Positions 1-13,357 are shown, counted from the stretch's first letter. The stretch is 64,000 nucleotides of DNA from Limanda limanda (GCF_963576545.1 NC_083656.1:5269686-5333685); one strand, 5' to 3'. Numbers and translations are program-made. The notes: a model not told the origin generated them from the sequence alone.

Positions 1-719
1 AAGCAACAGTTTTTTTTCCATCCTGTGAGATTTCCGACATGCATGTAAATCCAGGTGCTGTAGCTCAAGGTTTCATCCCAACGGTGCTACAAAGTATTTA
101 GACTTATCTACTATATACTCTACTACAGATCACCTGCTTAGAGCTGCCATTGAGCAGAAGAGGCTGACAGATGGAGGAAGCTAGTAGCACCCTGTCAACC
201 GTTTCCCTTCTAAGTTACCACACTTAAGCCCCTAACATCCCATCCCTGTTTCCCCTCAAGTCTTCGTCCACCTCAGGAGACCGAGGGACGCCGGAGGTCT
301 CGGGTCAGGAAGCTTACGCTGCGTTTCTCAGCAGCAACAGGAAGTGGAGAGGCAAGATGAGAAGGGCAGATATAACCAGAACCAGATCTCAGCAGAGCGC
401 TGTCCTGGAGTGACCCTTGCTACTGTCCTCCCTCCGGTGAGAGGGTGGGGGGGGAAATCTGGACTGGATGCGGGATTACAGAGCAACCGAGAACGGCAGC
501 GCCACCTAAACAGGCTCGGCTGCCGGGGATCTGAGCGGAGTGGGGGGGGGGGCAGAGGGGGAGGATTAGAGCGAGGGAGAGAGGGAGGAGGACATGACGG
601 TGGACACAGTGGGAACCAGCTACTCCTTTAATGACCTTAGCCATGTTTTCATCTTCACAGCAGCCTGCACCGTAACTGTCAAAACCGATAAATGATCCTC
701 ATCGCTGTCTGTGTGAGTG

Positions 720-771
<52 letters not shown>

Positions 772-854
772 ACAGGAACCGACCAGCGAGGAACCGACAT
801 GCAGAAAAGGCAACACAGCGGAAGGAGGGATGAGCCGGCCGGCCAAAAACTTAC
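1..854 (-). other. tanc2: tanc2 intron after exon D (incomplete)
   Basis: This is the beginning of the intron that follows exon D; it continues left of the window. It holds G-rich and GA-rich low-complexity sequence at 430-600 and a (CT)n run at 724-769. Minus-strand reading frames here read through simple sequence and lack convincing splice sites. No further exon is seen. Confidence 0.6.
724..769. repeat. (CT)n microsatellite
   Basis: About 23 uninterrupted CT units, 85 bp from the exon D donor. It generates the SLSLSL and RERERE reading frames seen on both strands. Confidence 0.97.
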
Positions 855-971
855 CAGGGCAGTATGTGTCCAGGTCTGGGTTCTTGGCAGTGGTGCAGGT
901 GTGTGTAGGGGAGCCAAGCTCTGATTGTGGAATGCGCGGACTCTCCACAAACTTTGCTTTCCGCAGAGGGG
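855..971 (-). CDS. tanc2: tanc2 coding exon D (117 nt), last coding exon in the window
   Basis: On the minus strand the acceptor is GCTTTCTGCTCCCAG and the donor is CCCTG before GTAAGT. With the base carried in from exon C it reads APLRKAKFVESPRIPQSELG, then SPTHTCTTAKNPDLDTYCP, leaving one base (phase 1). The RKAKFVESPRIP motif has a close counterpart (RKPKYVESPRVP) in TANC1 after the same SLPSSPLL block, which supports both the gene call and the exon order. The exon is 117 nt and also symmetric. Coding continues left of the window; no further exon with good splice sites was found in 1-854. An extra small exon between C and D cannot be ruled out, because a phase 1 cassette could hide in the 21-kb intron. 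Confidence 0.9.
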
Positions 972-1941
972 CTGGGAGCAGAAAGCGTACACACATATAG
1001 AGAGGGAGACAACATGCACACACACAGAGACACACACAGACACACACACACAGATCAGGGAGATGGAAGAAAGAGAGGAGGGACAGGGACAGAGAGGGAG
1101 GAAGACAGTGAGTATGAGTTTGAAGCAGCACACTGATAAAAGGAAGACATCTGCAAAAGCTCTGTGAGGTTTGTATTCGTCTGGGGTCAAATGAAGCTAA
1201 AGCAGGAGCAAACAAGCAGAGTGGACAGTCGGGTTCTGAGCTGAAGGGAAACCTATAAACTAGAAGCTCAACTGAAAACTGAAAATATAGTTTCAGAAAA
1301 CTGTGATAATGGAGTCCAGAGAATTAGAGATGTTCCGATTCTAGTGTAGGACCAAACCAATACCACGTCTTTATAGTAAACTAGTTTAACCAAGATTAAA
1401 CTGAAATTCTCTTCTTCTTATCCACTTCTTTGTGGCTCAAGCATTGCTGAATCTCATGAAGCATTTTATGAATCATCACATGTAAGAGCACAAAGACTTC
1501 ACCAAGGCCAAAAGGAAAAAAGGAAACAAATCGTTTAAACTATGCGACGAATGATGACTAAGACAACCCCTCAAAGGAAGAGAGATAACTGACAAACTAT
1601 ATCTATTTGTGTCATTATATATAATAACAGAAGTTCTATGACATTCAATCATTTTATATATTTGTTTCTCGAAGGGTTTAACATGAGCCAGGTCGTACGA
1701 TAATAATACTGATCACTTCCATACAGGATTTCACACAGCTTTAAATACATGGTTATATCGGTAAATGCAGGTGGCATCGGAAGATCTCTGCAGAGGAAAC
1801 GCCCGCTGTGTCTGTTCCTCCAATGTCATGATCACACCGAGGATGCAAATGAGATCCGTTTTGGGAATGTCCTCACGCCCGAGTCGAGCACAAAGTCTGA
1901 GACATCAAACGAGCCCCTTCACCACCAAGTTCACAGCGACA

Positions 1942-2016
1942 GAGGGAGGGAGGGAAGGAGGGAGGGAGGGAGGGAGGGAGGGAGGGAGGGAGGGAGGGAG
2001 GGAGGGAGGGAGGGAG
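1942..2016. repeat. (GGGA)n microsatellite
   Basis: About 18 near-perfect GGGA/GGAA units. The G runs on plus could support G-quadruplex formation. Confidence 0.97.
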
Positions 2017-2471
2017 CGCTGAATTCCGTGGGTGCTGCTTGTGACACGATCTTTTTCTGGGTTCTCGGGCACGGCACAGGGATTCACAGCACTGTTTCCC
2101 ACGCCAGCTTACAGTCTGCATATGGAGAGTGCGAGCAGTGTGGCAGCAGCAGCAGTAACAGGACAGGAGTCTTACAGCCGACAATGTGCAAACATCCGTT
2201 CAGTGTAATCCTGCAGGTTCCTTTACTGTAAAAATCACAGATTGTGTTTGAATTAAACGCAAGACTAGTTTCTTTTATCTAATCTTTTTTTTTTGTTGTA
2301 CTGCTGAGGATGTGGGATGAGCAGGAGCTCAGCATAATTTCTCCATAATAGACTAATCTGGTTGAAATTAGGGGTTTAAACTCGATTATGCACTATATGC
2401 TGCAAGTGTTAACCATTCATACCGCGGGTGAGTGCACATGTCCAAAGCTATCGGCTGCAGCAACACGGGAC

Positions 2472-2523
2472 CGGAGCAGGAGGAGCAGGAGGAGGAAGAG
2501 GAGGAAGAGGAGGAGGAGGAGCA
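2472..2523. repeat. (GGA)n trinucleotide repeat
   Basis: Imperfect GGA/GAA units that give poly-Glu on plus and poly-Ser on minus; not a coding exon. Confidence 0.95.
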
Positions 2524-3440
2524 GCTGAAACATGTGTTCAAGCAACAACGACTAGAGAACAAGCACAAGCTGCTTAAGATCCGTGTTACAACTCCTGCTC
2601 GTATATCGTGTGTGTGTAATGTGTAGCTAAGTGTGTCTTAGTTTATCAGAGAGACATTGGTTAGATCAGACCAAACTGCAGCTGTACAGATTTTTTGCTT
2701 TTATGAATAAAACACAATTTGAGTGTTTTTGATGTTTTGGCTGATCTGTGTCCATCTATTCATTCTACGCCATCGGTAATGTGATTTAAAACTGTAAAAA
2801 ATTGTTGAACTTTCATCACTTTCGCTAATTCAAAGGGTTTTGAGCATATGTCAGTGATAAAACATCTCCACCCATAGGGGAACATGTAATCCTTTATTTT
2901 TTTATCTGCACAGAACCAAAGGCTGTGTTTTAATGATCTCAGTTCTCGGTCTGAGGAACATGGAGCGAGTGCGTTTAGGGCGTGGCCAAATCCATTTTGG
3001 TTAGTTTAACTGCTGCAGGTGCATGGATCAGACTCCTGGTGTTGTAATTAATCACGTGTGTGTTTTGGGTAAAACATGGAACTAAAGAAATTAGAGCACC
3101 CCCCCCCTCTCCCCCTTCTCCTAAATACCCCCGGTGTGTTTACACCTCAGATTGTTGTTATGATAGCAGCTTTGCACCTGCCTATGGGTGCGTGTGTTAT
3201 CTCATGCACCTGAAAACAATGCACCACTGACTTCACCATCATCTGGTTTCTGTTTGGCAAAAGTTGAAATTTGCTTCCCACTCCTTAAAGACGGCGACGC
3301 AAAACAACAATGATCCTGACCACAGCTCCTTTTCAGACCAACACGCCCATGAGTGCTCAGACGGGCGCAAGTATCATTTACTATTTGAACAATGACGGCG
3401 TCTGACAACCAGCGTCGCCCTTGGCATCGCTTTGTGCCGA

Positions 3441-3748
3441 CAAGTCTCAGCCACACAACCTTAAAACTTCTATCTTTCTGAAAGCGTGTGACCAATGTCC
3501 TTGTTTCGTTATTATTTTTTGGTTTTACTTCTTCTTGTGAAGCACTTTGTAATGGAATGAACTTTATTAGTTACTGCACCGTGATACTTAGAGCTACAAG
3601 TGAACATGCTAACAAGCTGATGTTTATAATGTTGGAATTATCCTTGTGTAGCAAGTTAGCCTCGAGTGTTGATGTCTTTTGTTTTGCAGGCACTTGCTCA
3701 TAAAACAAATATGACAAAATTAAACTTTGACCTGATGTCGGTGCTGGA
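3441..3748 (+). repeat. Tandem duplication, unit 1, of a teleost interspersed repeat
   Basis: Begins CAAGTCTCAG and ends CCTGATGTCGGTGCTGGA. The order of blocks (ACATGCTAACA, GTTTTGCAGGCACTTGCTCATAA, TTGACCTGATG) matches a degenerate repeat that I recognise as common in fish. A second diverged copy follows directly. Confidence 0.75.
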
Positions 3749-4087
3749 CAAGTCTCAGGCACACAACCTCTCCAGCTTCTTTTAGACCTTGACTTAAAAC
3801 TTATCCTTCTGAAAGCTAGCGTCTGGGCAATGTCCCTGTCTCATTCTTAGTTTTATGGTTTTACTTCTTCTTGTAAAGCACTTTGTTATGAAATTAACTT
3901 TATTAGATAGTGAGGCCGTACTGCACAGTGATGCTCAGAGCTACAAGTAAACATGCTAACATGTTGATTTTTGAATTGTCCTTATGTAGCATGTTAGCCT
4001 AGAGTGTTATTGTCGTTAGTTTTGCCGGCACTTGCTCATAACACAAATATGATAACATGAATCTTTGACCTGATGTCGGTGCTGGAC
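3749..4087 (+). repeat. Tandem duplication, unit 2
   Basis: Same block order as unit 1, starting CAAGTCTCAGGCACACAACC, with an extra 20-30 bp near its start. The two copies look roughly 80 percent alike by eye. Confidence 0.75.
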
Positions 4088-4513
4088 TGACATTTTTAAA
4101 ACATTCCCTCTGAGGGTATGAATGTCCTTCAGTCAAAGTACAAACCGACCAAGTGACAATTTCATCCCTAGAGACAAACCATTCCTGTGGCTGAATGAAA
4201 AACACAGAATTTCTGTCAGAGATGAAACACTGACAAATAATGTGATGCAAGCACCAGGTATTTTTGCAGCGCCCCACATTGCAATGTTTTCCAACCAAAA
4301 GATTTCATGGATCCAGATCGACACTAAAAAACGACTTGTTCTTTGTTTCCTTGTCTTTCTTTGTGTTTCCGACAAAACACAGAAATCTGTTGTCAAGATT
4401 GGAGACGTGCTGCTCACTCACATACACTCAGTCAAACAAACAATAACAAACTCCACTTGGCAAGGCCCAGAGAGTTCTGTACCGGAGCTGCGTGCATGCA
4501 TGTGAAGTAGATG

Positions 4514-4544
<31 letters not shown>

Positions 4545-4580
4545 TAGTGTTAATACTCTATGTGCGTGTGTGTGTGTGTG
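4514..4580. repeat. (CA)n followed by (TG)n, inverted arrangement
   Basis: About 14 CA units, a spacer of about 20 bases, then about 10 TG units. The two arms are complementary and could fold as a hairpin. Confidence 0.95.
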
Positions 4581-5041
4581 GTCTGGAGAGGACTCTGGTA
4601 ATCGACCACATCTAGGAAGGGAGCCAGCACAGATGCCACAGTGAGAAAGTACAGCTGACAGCCAGGAGGAGGAAGGGACCTGAGTTATCCACGACTGGAT
4701 CCACCGCGATGACAGAAACCAGGAGGGAGAAGCACAGGATGAATTCTGACACGGTTCCTTTCTGTCCCTGCTTGAGAGAAATCCACATCAGGCCACTGGA
4801 AAGGTGGAAACATATGGTGGTCTGCATTGGGCTGGCGATTCTTTACCAGAGTCAATCAAGTCAATTCTCTATTTACTCGCCTCACACCACAGCCCTGACT
4901 TATATCATTAAGCTGCTCTTGCACCTGCACTGGTCAGCTTGCAACAGCTTGCACAAGCTTGTAACCAGCGACAAGGTGAGTGTGAAGGACTGAGCCTTCA
5001 CGTGACTGTGTGTCTGCAAGGGCATCAGCACAGAGATACTC

Positions 5042-5043
<2 letters not shown>

Positions 5044-5086
<43 letters not shown>
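5044..5086. repeat. (TA)n microsatellite
   Basis: About 21 perfect TA units, self-complementary. Confidence 0.97.
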
Positions 5087-5091
<5 letters not shown>

Positions 5092-6022
5092 GCAGAATCT
5101 GATTTTACCTTTACTCTGCAGTGTTTACCTCTACGCCGAGAGACTAAGACTTTCTCTTTTTAAATTGTATTCCTCCTGCAGAATATCAATTTCCTGATAA
5201 ACTCTACGGTGGATGGGAGATTACCGTTCCTTTTGTATTTGCCTGCCTGATCTCACCTCTATAAAATGGTGAAGTGACACTGTCTATTGGAGTAAATCCC
5301 CTCTGTGGCACCGGCTCCACGAGACTAAATCCCAGGGACTTCTCTCCTCTGCTGGTGTCACTGTGTGCCAGGCTGAGGATGGGTGACAGTGTGATGGATG
5401 GCAGCAGGCAAATCCACTCCTCTAATGAGCTTATGAATAAATATATCTAGTCCGGGGTGTGCAGATGCACGTGGCCGTGAAATAGATATTTGTTACATGC
5501 GCTGGATGTGAGGGTGTGAATATGAATATGCATGTGGCAAGTATGGAAGTGTAGATGTGAGATTAGAGTGAGAGAGGGGAGGCGATGCGGAGAGAGAGTG
5601 GTGTCGATAAATCGGCTACACAACAATGTGAGAATCTAAAAGAGCTGATCTCTATTCCCAAGATTGTCGAGCGAGCGCACAAACACACAGACACACAATG
5701 CCTTTGGTAAAATTATCAACAACAAAAAAGAAAGAACCTTAGTCAATATTGTGATTCAAATTCATGTGGCGTTGCATATGAAAGAGCGAATCTTCTTTTC
5801 AACGTGACAGTCCCCTCAGACTCAACCTGGGCTCTCGACAAACACATGACAAGACGTGAATATGAATCGAGAACTCTCATATGCAACGCACAGTTTCTCA
5901 TTTGCTTCAGATAAGAGGCCGATAAGCACAGACACATTTCCATAGCGTCGCAGTATTGTCTGCAGCGTCTCAGTTACATGTCACCTCAGGCACACGCTCA
6001 GACAAAGACATGTGCCCACACG

Positions 6023-6024
6023 TG

Positions 6025-6058
<34 letters not shown>
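6023..6058. repeat. Compound (CA)n(TA)n microsatellite
   Basis: CA units run directly into TA units. Confidence 0.95.
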
Positions 6059-6144
6059 GAACAATAATGTGGGTGTGGACGTGCATATTGCCCAGCTGTC
6101 TGCAACGCAAGCACAGCTCCACAGAAACCAAACACGCTGCCCCG

Positions 6145-6158
6145 GTCGCTATGGCAAC
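6145..6158. promoter_or_regulatory. X-box-like RFX half-palindrome
   Basis: GTCGCTATGGCAAC keeps a perfect right half (GGCAAC) and a degenerate left half of the RFX X-box, within a short CpG-rich patch (about 6110-6260). Confidence 0.2.
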
Positions 6159-8864
6159 AGCGGAGCACGGGGAAGTGACGAGTCCTGTCCACTCGTCTGA
6201 GGTGGCGGAGACAAATGCTGGAAGACGGAGATTCCACCGAGACTGGAAGCTTCAAGGTCCCGGCGCATTTGCTGAGATATAATGACACAACTTGTCGGTG
6301 TTGACGGTTCTCAGCTGCTTCTCGGGACCCGGGTCTTCCCCTCGTCATCGCTCGTCAGAGAATCAGCTCAGAAAGACACTGCAGCCGACACTTTGAGATT
6401 TGTAGCTATTAAACCCACTTTATCAAGTTTCCTTAAAAATGTGTGGACAACGAAGACGCCTTTACAGGTAATTTTTGAGTTCCTGCATTTAGAAGATATC
6501 CCCCAATAGAGCTGGAAGATCTGGTTCAATCATTATCACATCACTGTAAAGGATGAAATGAGAGGGAAACTGATGTATGTTCACATTATTCCAGTAAATT
6601 TGGTTAAATTAGTAATGATCAAAATCTGCGTCCCCTGATCACTACTGGGCTGACTGGTTTTAAATAATGTCTATGGCTCAAGATGGCGACTATTATCTAT
6701 GATCAAGACATTGTTTCAGTGACAAACAATAATAAAAGATATGGATAATATTGCCCAATAATATTCTCCATGTAAATGCTACATTCATTTTGAATAAATC
6801 CAACAAACAAACAAACTATTGTCAATAATAACATGACCTCCTCAGCAAAGGTAAACATGGATTTGATTACGTGTCGTCTGTGAAAAGGTCGAGCAGGACT
6901 CTGAATACAATCTTCTGGACAACAAAGCAGGTTGTCCACACGGAGGCTTATGAATTCAAAAGAGATGCAAGTACAAAAGATTTACTCAATTCAGTAATAA
7001 ACATTCTAATCTTCTGTGACTCATTTGGTGCATTTTCCATGAATAAAATCACACAGATGTGGCTGATAAACAGTCGGAGGCTTAGTACTGAACCTGCTGT
7101 TTCATATGAATTCCACCTGTTTTATTAATGTCTGACCCAGAGGCTTGTTCCCAGCGTGTGGACAGTTATCCGGCTCAGGGAGCTCAGGGGATTTCCATGA
7201 GCTGGTCTCGTCGACTTGTTGAACAAAACAATGCAGATGTGCAACACAGCGAGTCGTCTCGGTCCCGGCCTCAAAACACAGGCTGCTGACAGTCAGCAGC
7301 AAGTGTAAGTCCATTAGCTTGGCTGCCTCTCCCTCTTTTGTGCCTGCGTGTGAGTGTCTGCGTGGGAGTGTGTATCCATCATTACAGCCCTGGGAGGATT
7401 AGCCAGGCAAGGTGAAGCACAGGCAGAATTTTAAGAAGGCGGAAGGAGGGGCTGATGTTCTAAGAACCTTCATTAGACGAGCTCTCCCTCGTCCCAAAAA
7501 GCCGCTAATTCAGCGTTTCACGTAACCTCATTGAGCTCGGATGCTGCTCAGCAGTGATATCAAAGCTGCATCAACAAATGAGCAGGATGATGTGGAGGAC
7601 CTGAATGGAGGCAGGGGTAGGAGCTGTTTATCCACCAAAAGCACAGGGATTCTTCACAAAGCGTGGATCTGCATGCAGAAGCACGGCCTCCAACAGAAAT
7701 TTGTTTGGGCTTGAAAAGATTTGGAAAAGAACTTAACAGGGAATCAGAGTTAGCTTCTGCTCTCACGGGGATTTCAAGTGGTTCCTAAAGTTACGACTGA
7801 AGTTGGACACAAAATTCTGCTATTTATTATTCCTTTTTGCACATTTATGGCATTTTAAAATGTTATTTATCAAGTATGGATGTTTCTTTTACAATCATTA
7901 TTCAAGAGGGTGTTATTTCACGATCAGATTTTTAAATGCTTTCACTCAACCCCTGCGCTTGCACTCAAATAACTCCTGCTTGTGCTTTCACTCAGATATT
8001 TTCCAGATTTCCAGCTCGACAGCTTCAGCCCTTCTCCTCACACTCAGGATGATTCTGTTAATCAAAATTCCACAACTGATAAAATGCCAGGTGTTGACAG
8101 CTTCACTTCTATGAGACTCCAGTACAGGTTGTTACTTTAACTGGGTTTCCAGCAGAAACCGAAGCAGAAGCAATGAGTAGAAGAGCTGAAGCAGAAGATA
8201 TCGGACAGGGTTTAAAGTTAAAGCTTTATAAAATTTGACTGTGAAATTTACAAGTCCTGCTCTGAAACTCAAAGACCACACTCTTGTATAAAGAGAGGAA
8301 TAAAAACACAGTGTGGGGTTTTATTAAAATTCACCACACTGAACATTTTATATGCTCCGAGCTGCTTAATTTTTTACCGTCACATCTCTGGGTCCCTGTC
8401 GTGTGTTTCCTCTTCACCTCCTGGCTGAAACCTTCGTGGCCGGCCGTCTGCTCTGGTGAACAATCCCTTCATTCTTGAAGGACTCCGGCCATTATGTCTC
8501 CGCCGTAGCAGCTCGGCAGCAACTGTGAACTTTCTTTTCACATGGTTCTGCTCTTTGACTGTGACAGAATGACACGGAGGCCTGACTCCGAACTTATCAC
8601 ACGCCCCCCCCCCCCACAGAGGCCTGCTCTCCTGAGGTCGGGGGGGATACACCAGCAGAGCTATGAAGTTAAATGTGACACCACTTTAACAGAGGGAAAG
8701 CAGCGTAATTGCCAAGGACACAGCGGTCTAATAATAGCCGGGCTGCGTTGACCTCTGTCCCTAGTGGAGATATTTTTAACCTGCAGGCTGCACACATACC
8801 CGACGACCACGCCCACGTCATTGAAAAAATCAGGACGAGAATTTGAGTTTTCTCTGCTGCTTTT

Positions 8865-9080
8865 CAATTAAGGAATTCAATTAAAGCAAGTCCATAACAG
8901 AGGAGAAGCTCTACATGACTGAGTTTTAAGGCTTCCAATTAAGCTTCTGATTAAGATGTTGAGATCATCTGCGGCTATATTTAGCAGGACGTGAAATGAA
9001 CAGCAAAGCCGCCGCCGCCGCCGCCCCTGAATTCCTCTCATGTCTGACAAACGCCGGAATCAATGGTTGCTCTTACGCAA
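8865..9080. promoter_or_regulatory. Candidate conserved noncoding element
   Basis: Repeated homeodomain-type cores (TTCAATTAAGG, TTCAATTAAAG, CCAATTAAGC, TGATTAAGA) are packed in about 150 bp of non-repetitive AT-rich sequence, ending at a (GCC)6 run. This texture is typical of developmental enhancers, but conservation cannot be tested here. Confidence 0.25.
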
Positions 9081-10267
9081 CCCCGCAGACGTACAGTAGT
9101 TAGCAGACTGACTGCAGCCGCGCAAAGTCAGAGCCGTGATCCAGACAAGTGCCTCATAGCGGTTCAGCGCCCCGAGATGACTGAGCAAATAAGTTAACGG
9201 CAGACAGACAAGTGGCGAATGCTAATGCAGAGGCTGGTGTCATTGTGCAGTCGTCTGGAAGGTTGTCGGATCTGCACGGACACGCGTACACACACACACA
9301 CAACAACAACACACTTCCTTAGGCCCCTGTGAGTGAGCGTTTGCGTATCTCGCAGGAAAAATGTTTGCTCAGCTCTACCAGCACCAGCATTCACAGAAAG
9401 CAGTGAGGTGGTGTATGTAACCCACTGCTCTGTTTTGTAAGCAAATCATTATCACGGCTATTAATAGCACACTGCGGGTTTCTCTTTTCCACTTTTTTCC
9501 CCAGGCGCTGCTGCTAAAGATCCAGGTAAAACCAAACGTAAGCAGCGGCCGCGCTCAGGGGTGGGGAGACAGTAATGGTAACTTTATTTATACAGCAGCT
9601 CTCACGCAAAGATAGATATACCTCCGCTAAGCTCCGTTAAATTCAATGCAACACAAATACACACACTCATATCAGAAATCATAGAAGTCCAAACTGTATT
9701 TTGTCTGAGAACTAACAAACAAACAAATGCCAATGAAAACCAGGCAGAGTTAAAAATATGTGTTTTCTTATTGAATAATATAAAACAGAGCAACTTGTTC
9801 TATTCTAGGATCAAGAGGAAAAGCTATTTCAGAAGAACAGAGCCTCTCCAGTATAAGAGAAGTGGGGATGATATAAGGCTGGTAGGTTGTTTCAAGATAA
9901 AACAAATAATAAGAACCAGTTCAGCCAGTACAGAGTCACTAGCAGTGGCTTAATGTGATCTTTTCTTTTAACATTTGTTAAAGCTCCAGGAGAAGCGGTT
10001 ATCTACGTCCCCACAGCTACAGACTTTTGATATTATTATAGCAAATTGAAATTAAAATTAAGATTCAGCTCCCTGAGTCTGAAGTCGCTCTTAATTTTCT
10101 GAATCTTGGGCTGACGGCTGAATATTTATTCAAGTTCACAAGTTCATCTCTTTCAACTGAGTCCTACGTGACGAAAATCTGTCTTCTCCTCATTTAACTC
10201 TGGAGTTTGCTTTGCCTCTGTGAATTTGTGTGGTTACAAAATTGGTTTTATCTCTAAAAAGTTCAAT

Positions 10268-10400
10268 ATTAAACTGTGTATCGTCGACATAACAGAGTTA
10301 CGACACTGATCACAGTACCAGGAGGTATCATGTGTAAACGACAGTGGGCTGAGAAGAGTTCCTTGAGGAACACCAACGTCAACATCACCAGAAAAAAGTA
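10268..10400 (+). repeat. Degenerate teleost interspersed repeat fragment
   Basis: Blocks like ACTGTGTATCGTCGACATAACAG, GGTATCATGTGTAAA and TTCCTTGAGGAACACC in this order resemble a repeat I have seen widely in fish genomes. The family name is unknown to me. Confidence 0.3.
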
Positions 10401-13245
10401 TGTTAAGTACACAAAGTGTCACAGAAACTTGTCAAACACTGACTCTTTGTTTGCATCAACAAACGGCCTCAGTTTCTGCTCGGGCTATTTCTGTGCTGTG
10501 GCTTGTTTGATAACTATTCTAAAACTTGTGTAATATGCTGCTGTCAGCGAGATGACTGGGCAAGTGGGTAAAACAGCTTCTTTCAGAGGTCGACACGGAG
10601 AGGGAGATAACAGAGGCGTCTATAAATGTACGGTCTGCACTTGACTGGGTTACGTTTCTTCAGCAGAAGGTAAACGGGAGCTGTTGTGAAAGACTTGGGG
10701 GGGGAACAGGCCTAATTGCAGGTTGTTACCTGGCACAGACACTAGAAGCTGACTTACTAGAGTCGAGAACACAAGAGGGTGACTTCATCTTGCTAATGGC
10801 GGCACTAGCTGCAATTTCTCTCATCGTAATAAAAGACGGTAACTCTAGATCCCGGGGAGAGGTTACCCAAGTCGAGCCTCTGTCGTTGCACTTATTCGGA
10901 TTCAATTGAAAATGGCGCCTGACGGTGACAGGAAGTCAGCGGGTCGCGGGATCGCCGGGGGATCACCGGGAACACAACAACCTCCGACGGGTTGTTGGAA
11001 TAATTGTACATAAATTATCATGAACTGAATTTAACCCTGCGTTGGACTTGTTATGCATCATTGTCTGGAACATGCTAAAATAAGCTTCCGGGCTGTGTGG
11101 CGACATTCTTACGCCAGAGTTAGCCGGACTAACCACTGCTGTGCTTTGCCTGAAAGCTGTTTTTGAGGAACTGTCTGATATGGTTGTGAAACCATAGATG
11201 TTGTTTTTGCTATGTGCTGAAGGTGGTATTGCCAAATAAGGTAAAACCCCGAAGACAAAGGAGTTATCGAGAAATTAGAAAAGCCCACGCATGATGTGTT
11301 GTAATACTGAGCTATGTGAATAAAGACCCTGCATTAAGGAAGTACCGTTGAAGTTGGCTGAGACCTTCTCAGAGGTAGGGGCTTCCCTTGCAAGTAAAAA
11401 CAAAGTACTTGTTTATGTGTGGTGTTTGATTCAGTGAGTTCTTACAGCATTTGTTAAATGTCTGGGTGAAATTCCCTAGCCACGGGTTCAGGGCGACCCC
11501 GGAGTGCGGCTCATAATTAGATTCTTCTTGTAACATTTTGCACGGAGAAAACAAAGTGTTGGGTGTAGAAGGACAGAGGTGTCACCGGTGTGTGATTTAC
11601 AGCCGGCGTGTCGCCACCTGTCCATAGAGTCACTAAGTGGACAGCTTCTGCAATCAGGTTTCGCCGGTGAAACACGAAACTCAGAAGCCGAAATGTCACT
11701 ACATGGGGAAAAAACATCCTATAATTAAGACCCATATTCATTTTCAGACACACTCAAGATGAGTCCAACGAGGTTTGTTCCGCAGGAGGCTGCGGATTCA
11801 GATGCTCCGACATATTTATTTCATAACTTATCTGCCGCTCACAGGCCATTTGTCTGACTCCGGCGCAAAGGGATTGAAGGGAGGGGGAAATTGAGCAATT
11901 ACATAAATCAATATCACTCTGAAGCGCAGCAAAAGGTATGCGAGGTCTATTTGGCGGATTTTTCAAGGGAAGTGGGCGACGACGATTTGAGAAGCTCGGT
12001 TTGAGTGATTTGTGTTAAACATTTATCTGTGAACTCGCTGGCGAGGACGTGGGCCACAACTCGGGCAGGAGCGGAAACGCAGAGATGAGAAGTAACCTTG
12101 GGAAAGACAGTATCGCATATCCTCTCTGACAAAGGAGGCTTTTGCGAACTGTCTCCAACACTTGAATAGCTGTAACTATCTTTTTCAGACATAACAACTT
12201 CTCGCATTAAATGTCTAGAAAGAGAAGGAGAGGAGAATCACGTGGAAGGACGCTTTCCAACATCCTGGACGACCCTTCGCCATCAGGCTCAAAACAAACC
12301 CTCGACCCAGGAACACAATCATGCCTCTTTAACCAGCCCTGAAATCTGAGTCCTTTGTGTCACTGGCCGACACGTCCTCAATGACAGCTGACACGCTCAG
12401 CTCATCAAATCCCTCTCTGCAGGTGGTGATGCTAAGTGGTGCGAATGCCGACTGTGGGCGCCTCATCAAAATCCATTCACCTGAGACCGGGCGCTGGCAG
12501 CTGCTGATGAGCTGCTTGTGTTTTGCTGGCAGAAAGTGTTATTGAGACATTTTGTTCCGTTCACACACCAGGCAGCCGTCCCCTGGGAGGCAGGGCGCCT
12601 GCAGCACCGGAGCTGGAAGGAGGAACCCACATCTCGGGCACATGACGCGGTGATTCTGGAGGCACAACAACAAGCTGCTGCTGCCTGCCCGGTGTGTGAG
12701 GGGGGGGGGGAAACTATCCCCAGCAACCCGTTTATGCAACCGTACGGTGGGTATGAGCCTGTGCTCTGGAAAGAAAAGTGAGACGCACAATAACAAGAAC
12801 AAGCACCATTAGCCACCCACAGCTCGTGCTTGGACACACACACACACAAGCGCACGCACACACACTCAAAGACAATTGAATGCTCACCCACGCTGACGCA
12901 TGAAACAGACCAGCTCGCCACGGAAAAATAACACTTGGCGTTGTGGTTGATTCACAGGTCCTCGAGCCTACATTGTCATCACAGTGCAACCCTTTGACCG
13001 ATGCCTCATTCTAGGGAGAGAAATCACTTTCCTGCTCTCCTCCTCCCGTCAGCCCCACATCCGCATGAACGTCACTCGATACGGCGCCTGGCACCGCCGC
13101 CCCGGCTGCGGGATCCGGGAGCGGGCGGAACCGGGCGCCAGCGCGGGCCGGGCAGAGGTTGAGCAGCAGGTGACAAGGGGAGGAACGGTTTCTCAGGCAC
13201 AAACGGAGGAATGGAACAAGCAAAAGAGGGTGTGGCAGCGCTCAC

Positions 13246-13357
13246 CATTCTCAAACCAGATCTGGCATTCCTGAAGGCTGGGGTACGGCACCAGCTCCCC
13301 ACCTTCCCCCTCCAGCGACAGCAGCAGTCCTTCCTCCCTGAGCGATGACCAGTTCAT
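13246..13357 (-). CDS. Candidate alternative first exon of tanc2 (37 codons)
   Basis: The minus-strand ATG at 13357-13355 opens 37 codons: MNWSSLREEGLLLSLEGEGG, then ELVPYPSLQECQIWFEN, and one base before a GTGAGC donor at 13245. The donor is phase 1, so splicing to exon D gives ...WFEN-A-PLRKAKFVES in frame. This ATG is the first in-frame Met after a TGA near 13520, and no ATG in any frame occurs on this strand from there back to about 13937, as in a clean 5'UTR. The start context is weak (T at -3). It lacks the MFRNSL, DCAFE and LPSSPLL segments, so the product would be a TANC2 with a different N-terminus. I do not recognise this peptide in known proteins. It could also be a chance ORF in a GC-rich regulatory patch. 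Confidence 0.35.

Noticed and set aside
10234..10422. GVPQG motif in a minus-strand frame, like the LINE reverse-transcriptase motif GVPQGS
   Set aside because: No other reverse-transcriptase motif (such as YADD) nearby, and the plus strand here resembles a different fish repeat; likely coincidence.
10900..11400. Possible solo LTR, because of AATAAAGACCCTGC and a CCCCGAAGACAAAGG stretch
   Set aside because: No paired TG...CA ends, target duplication, primer-binding site or second copy in the window.
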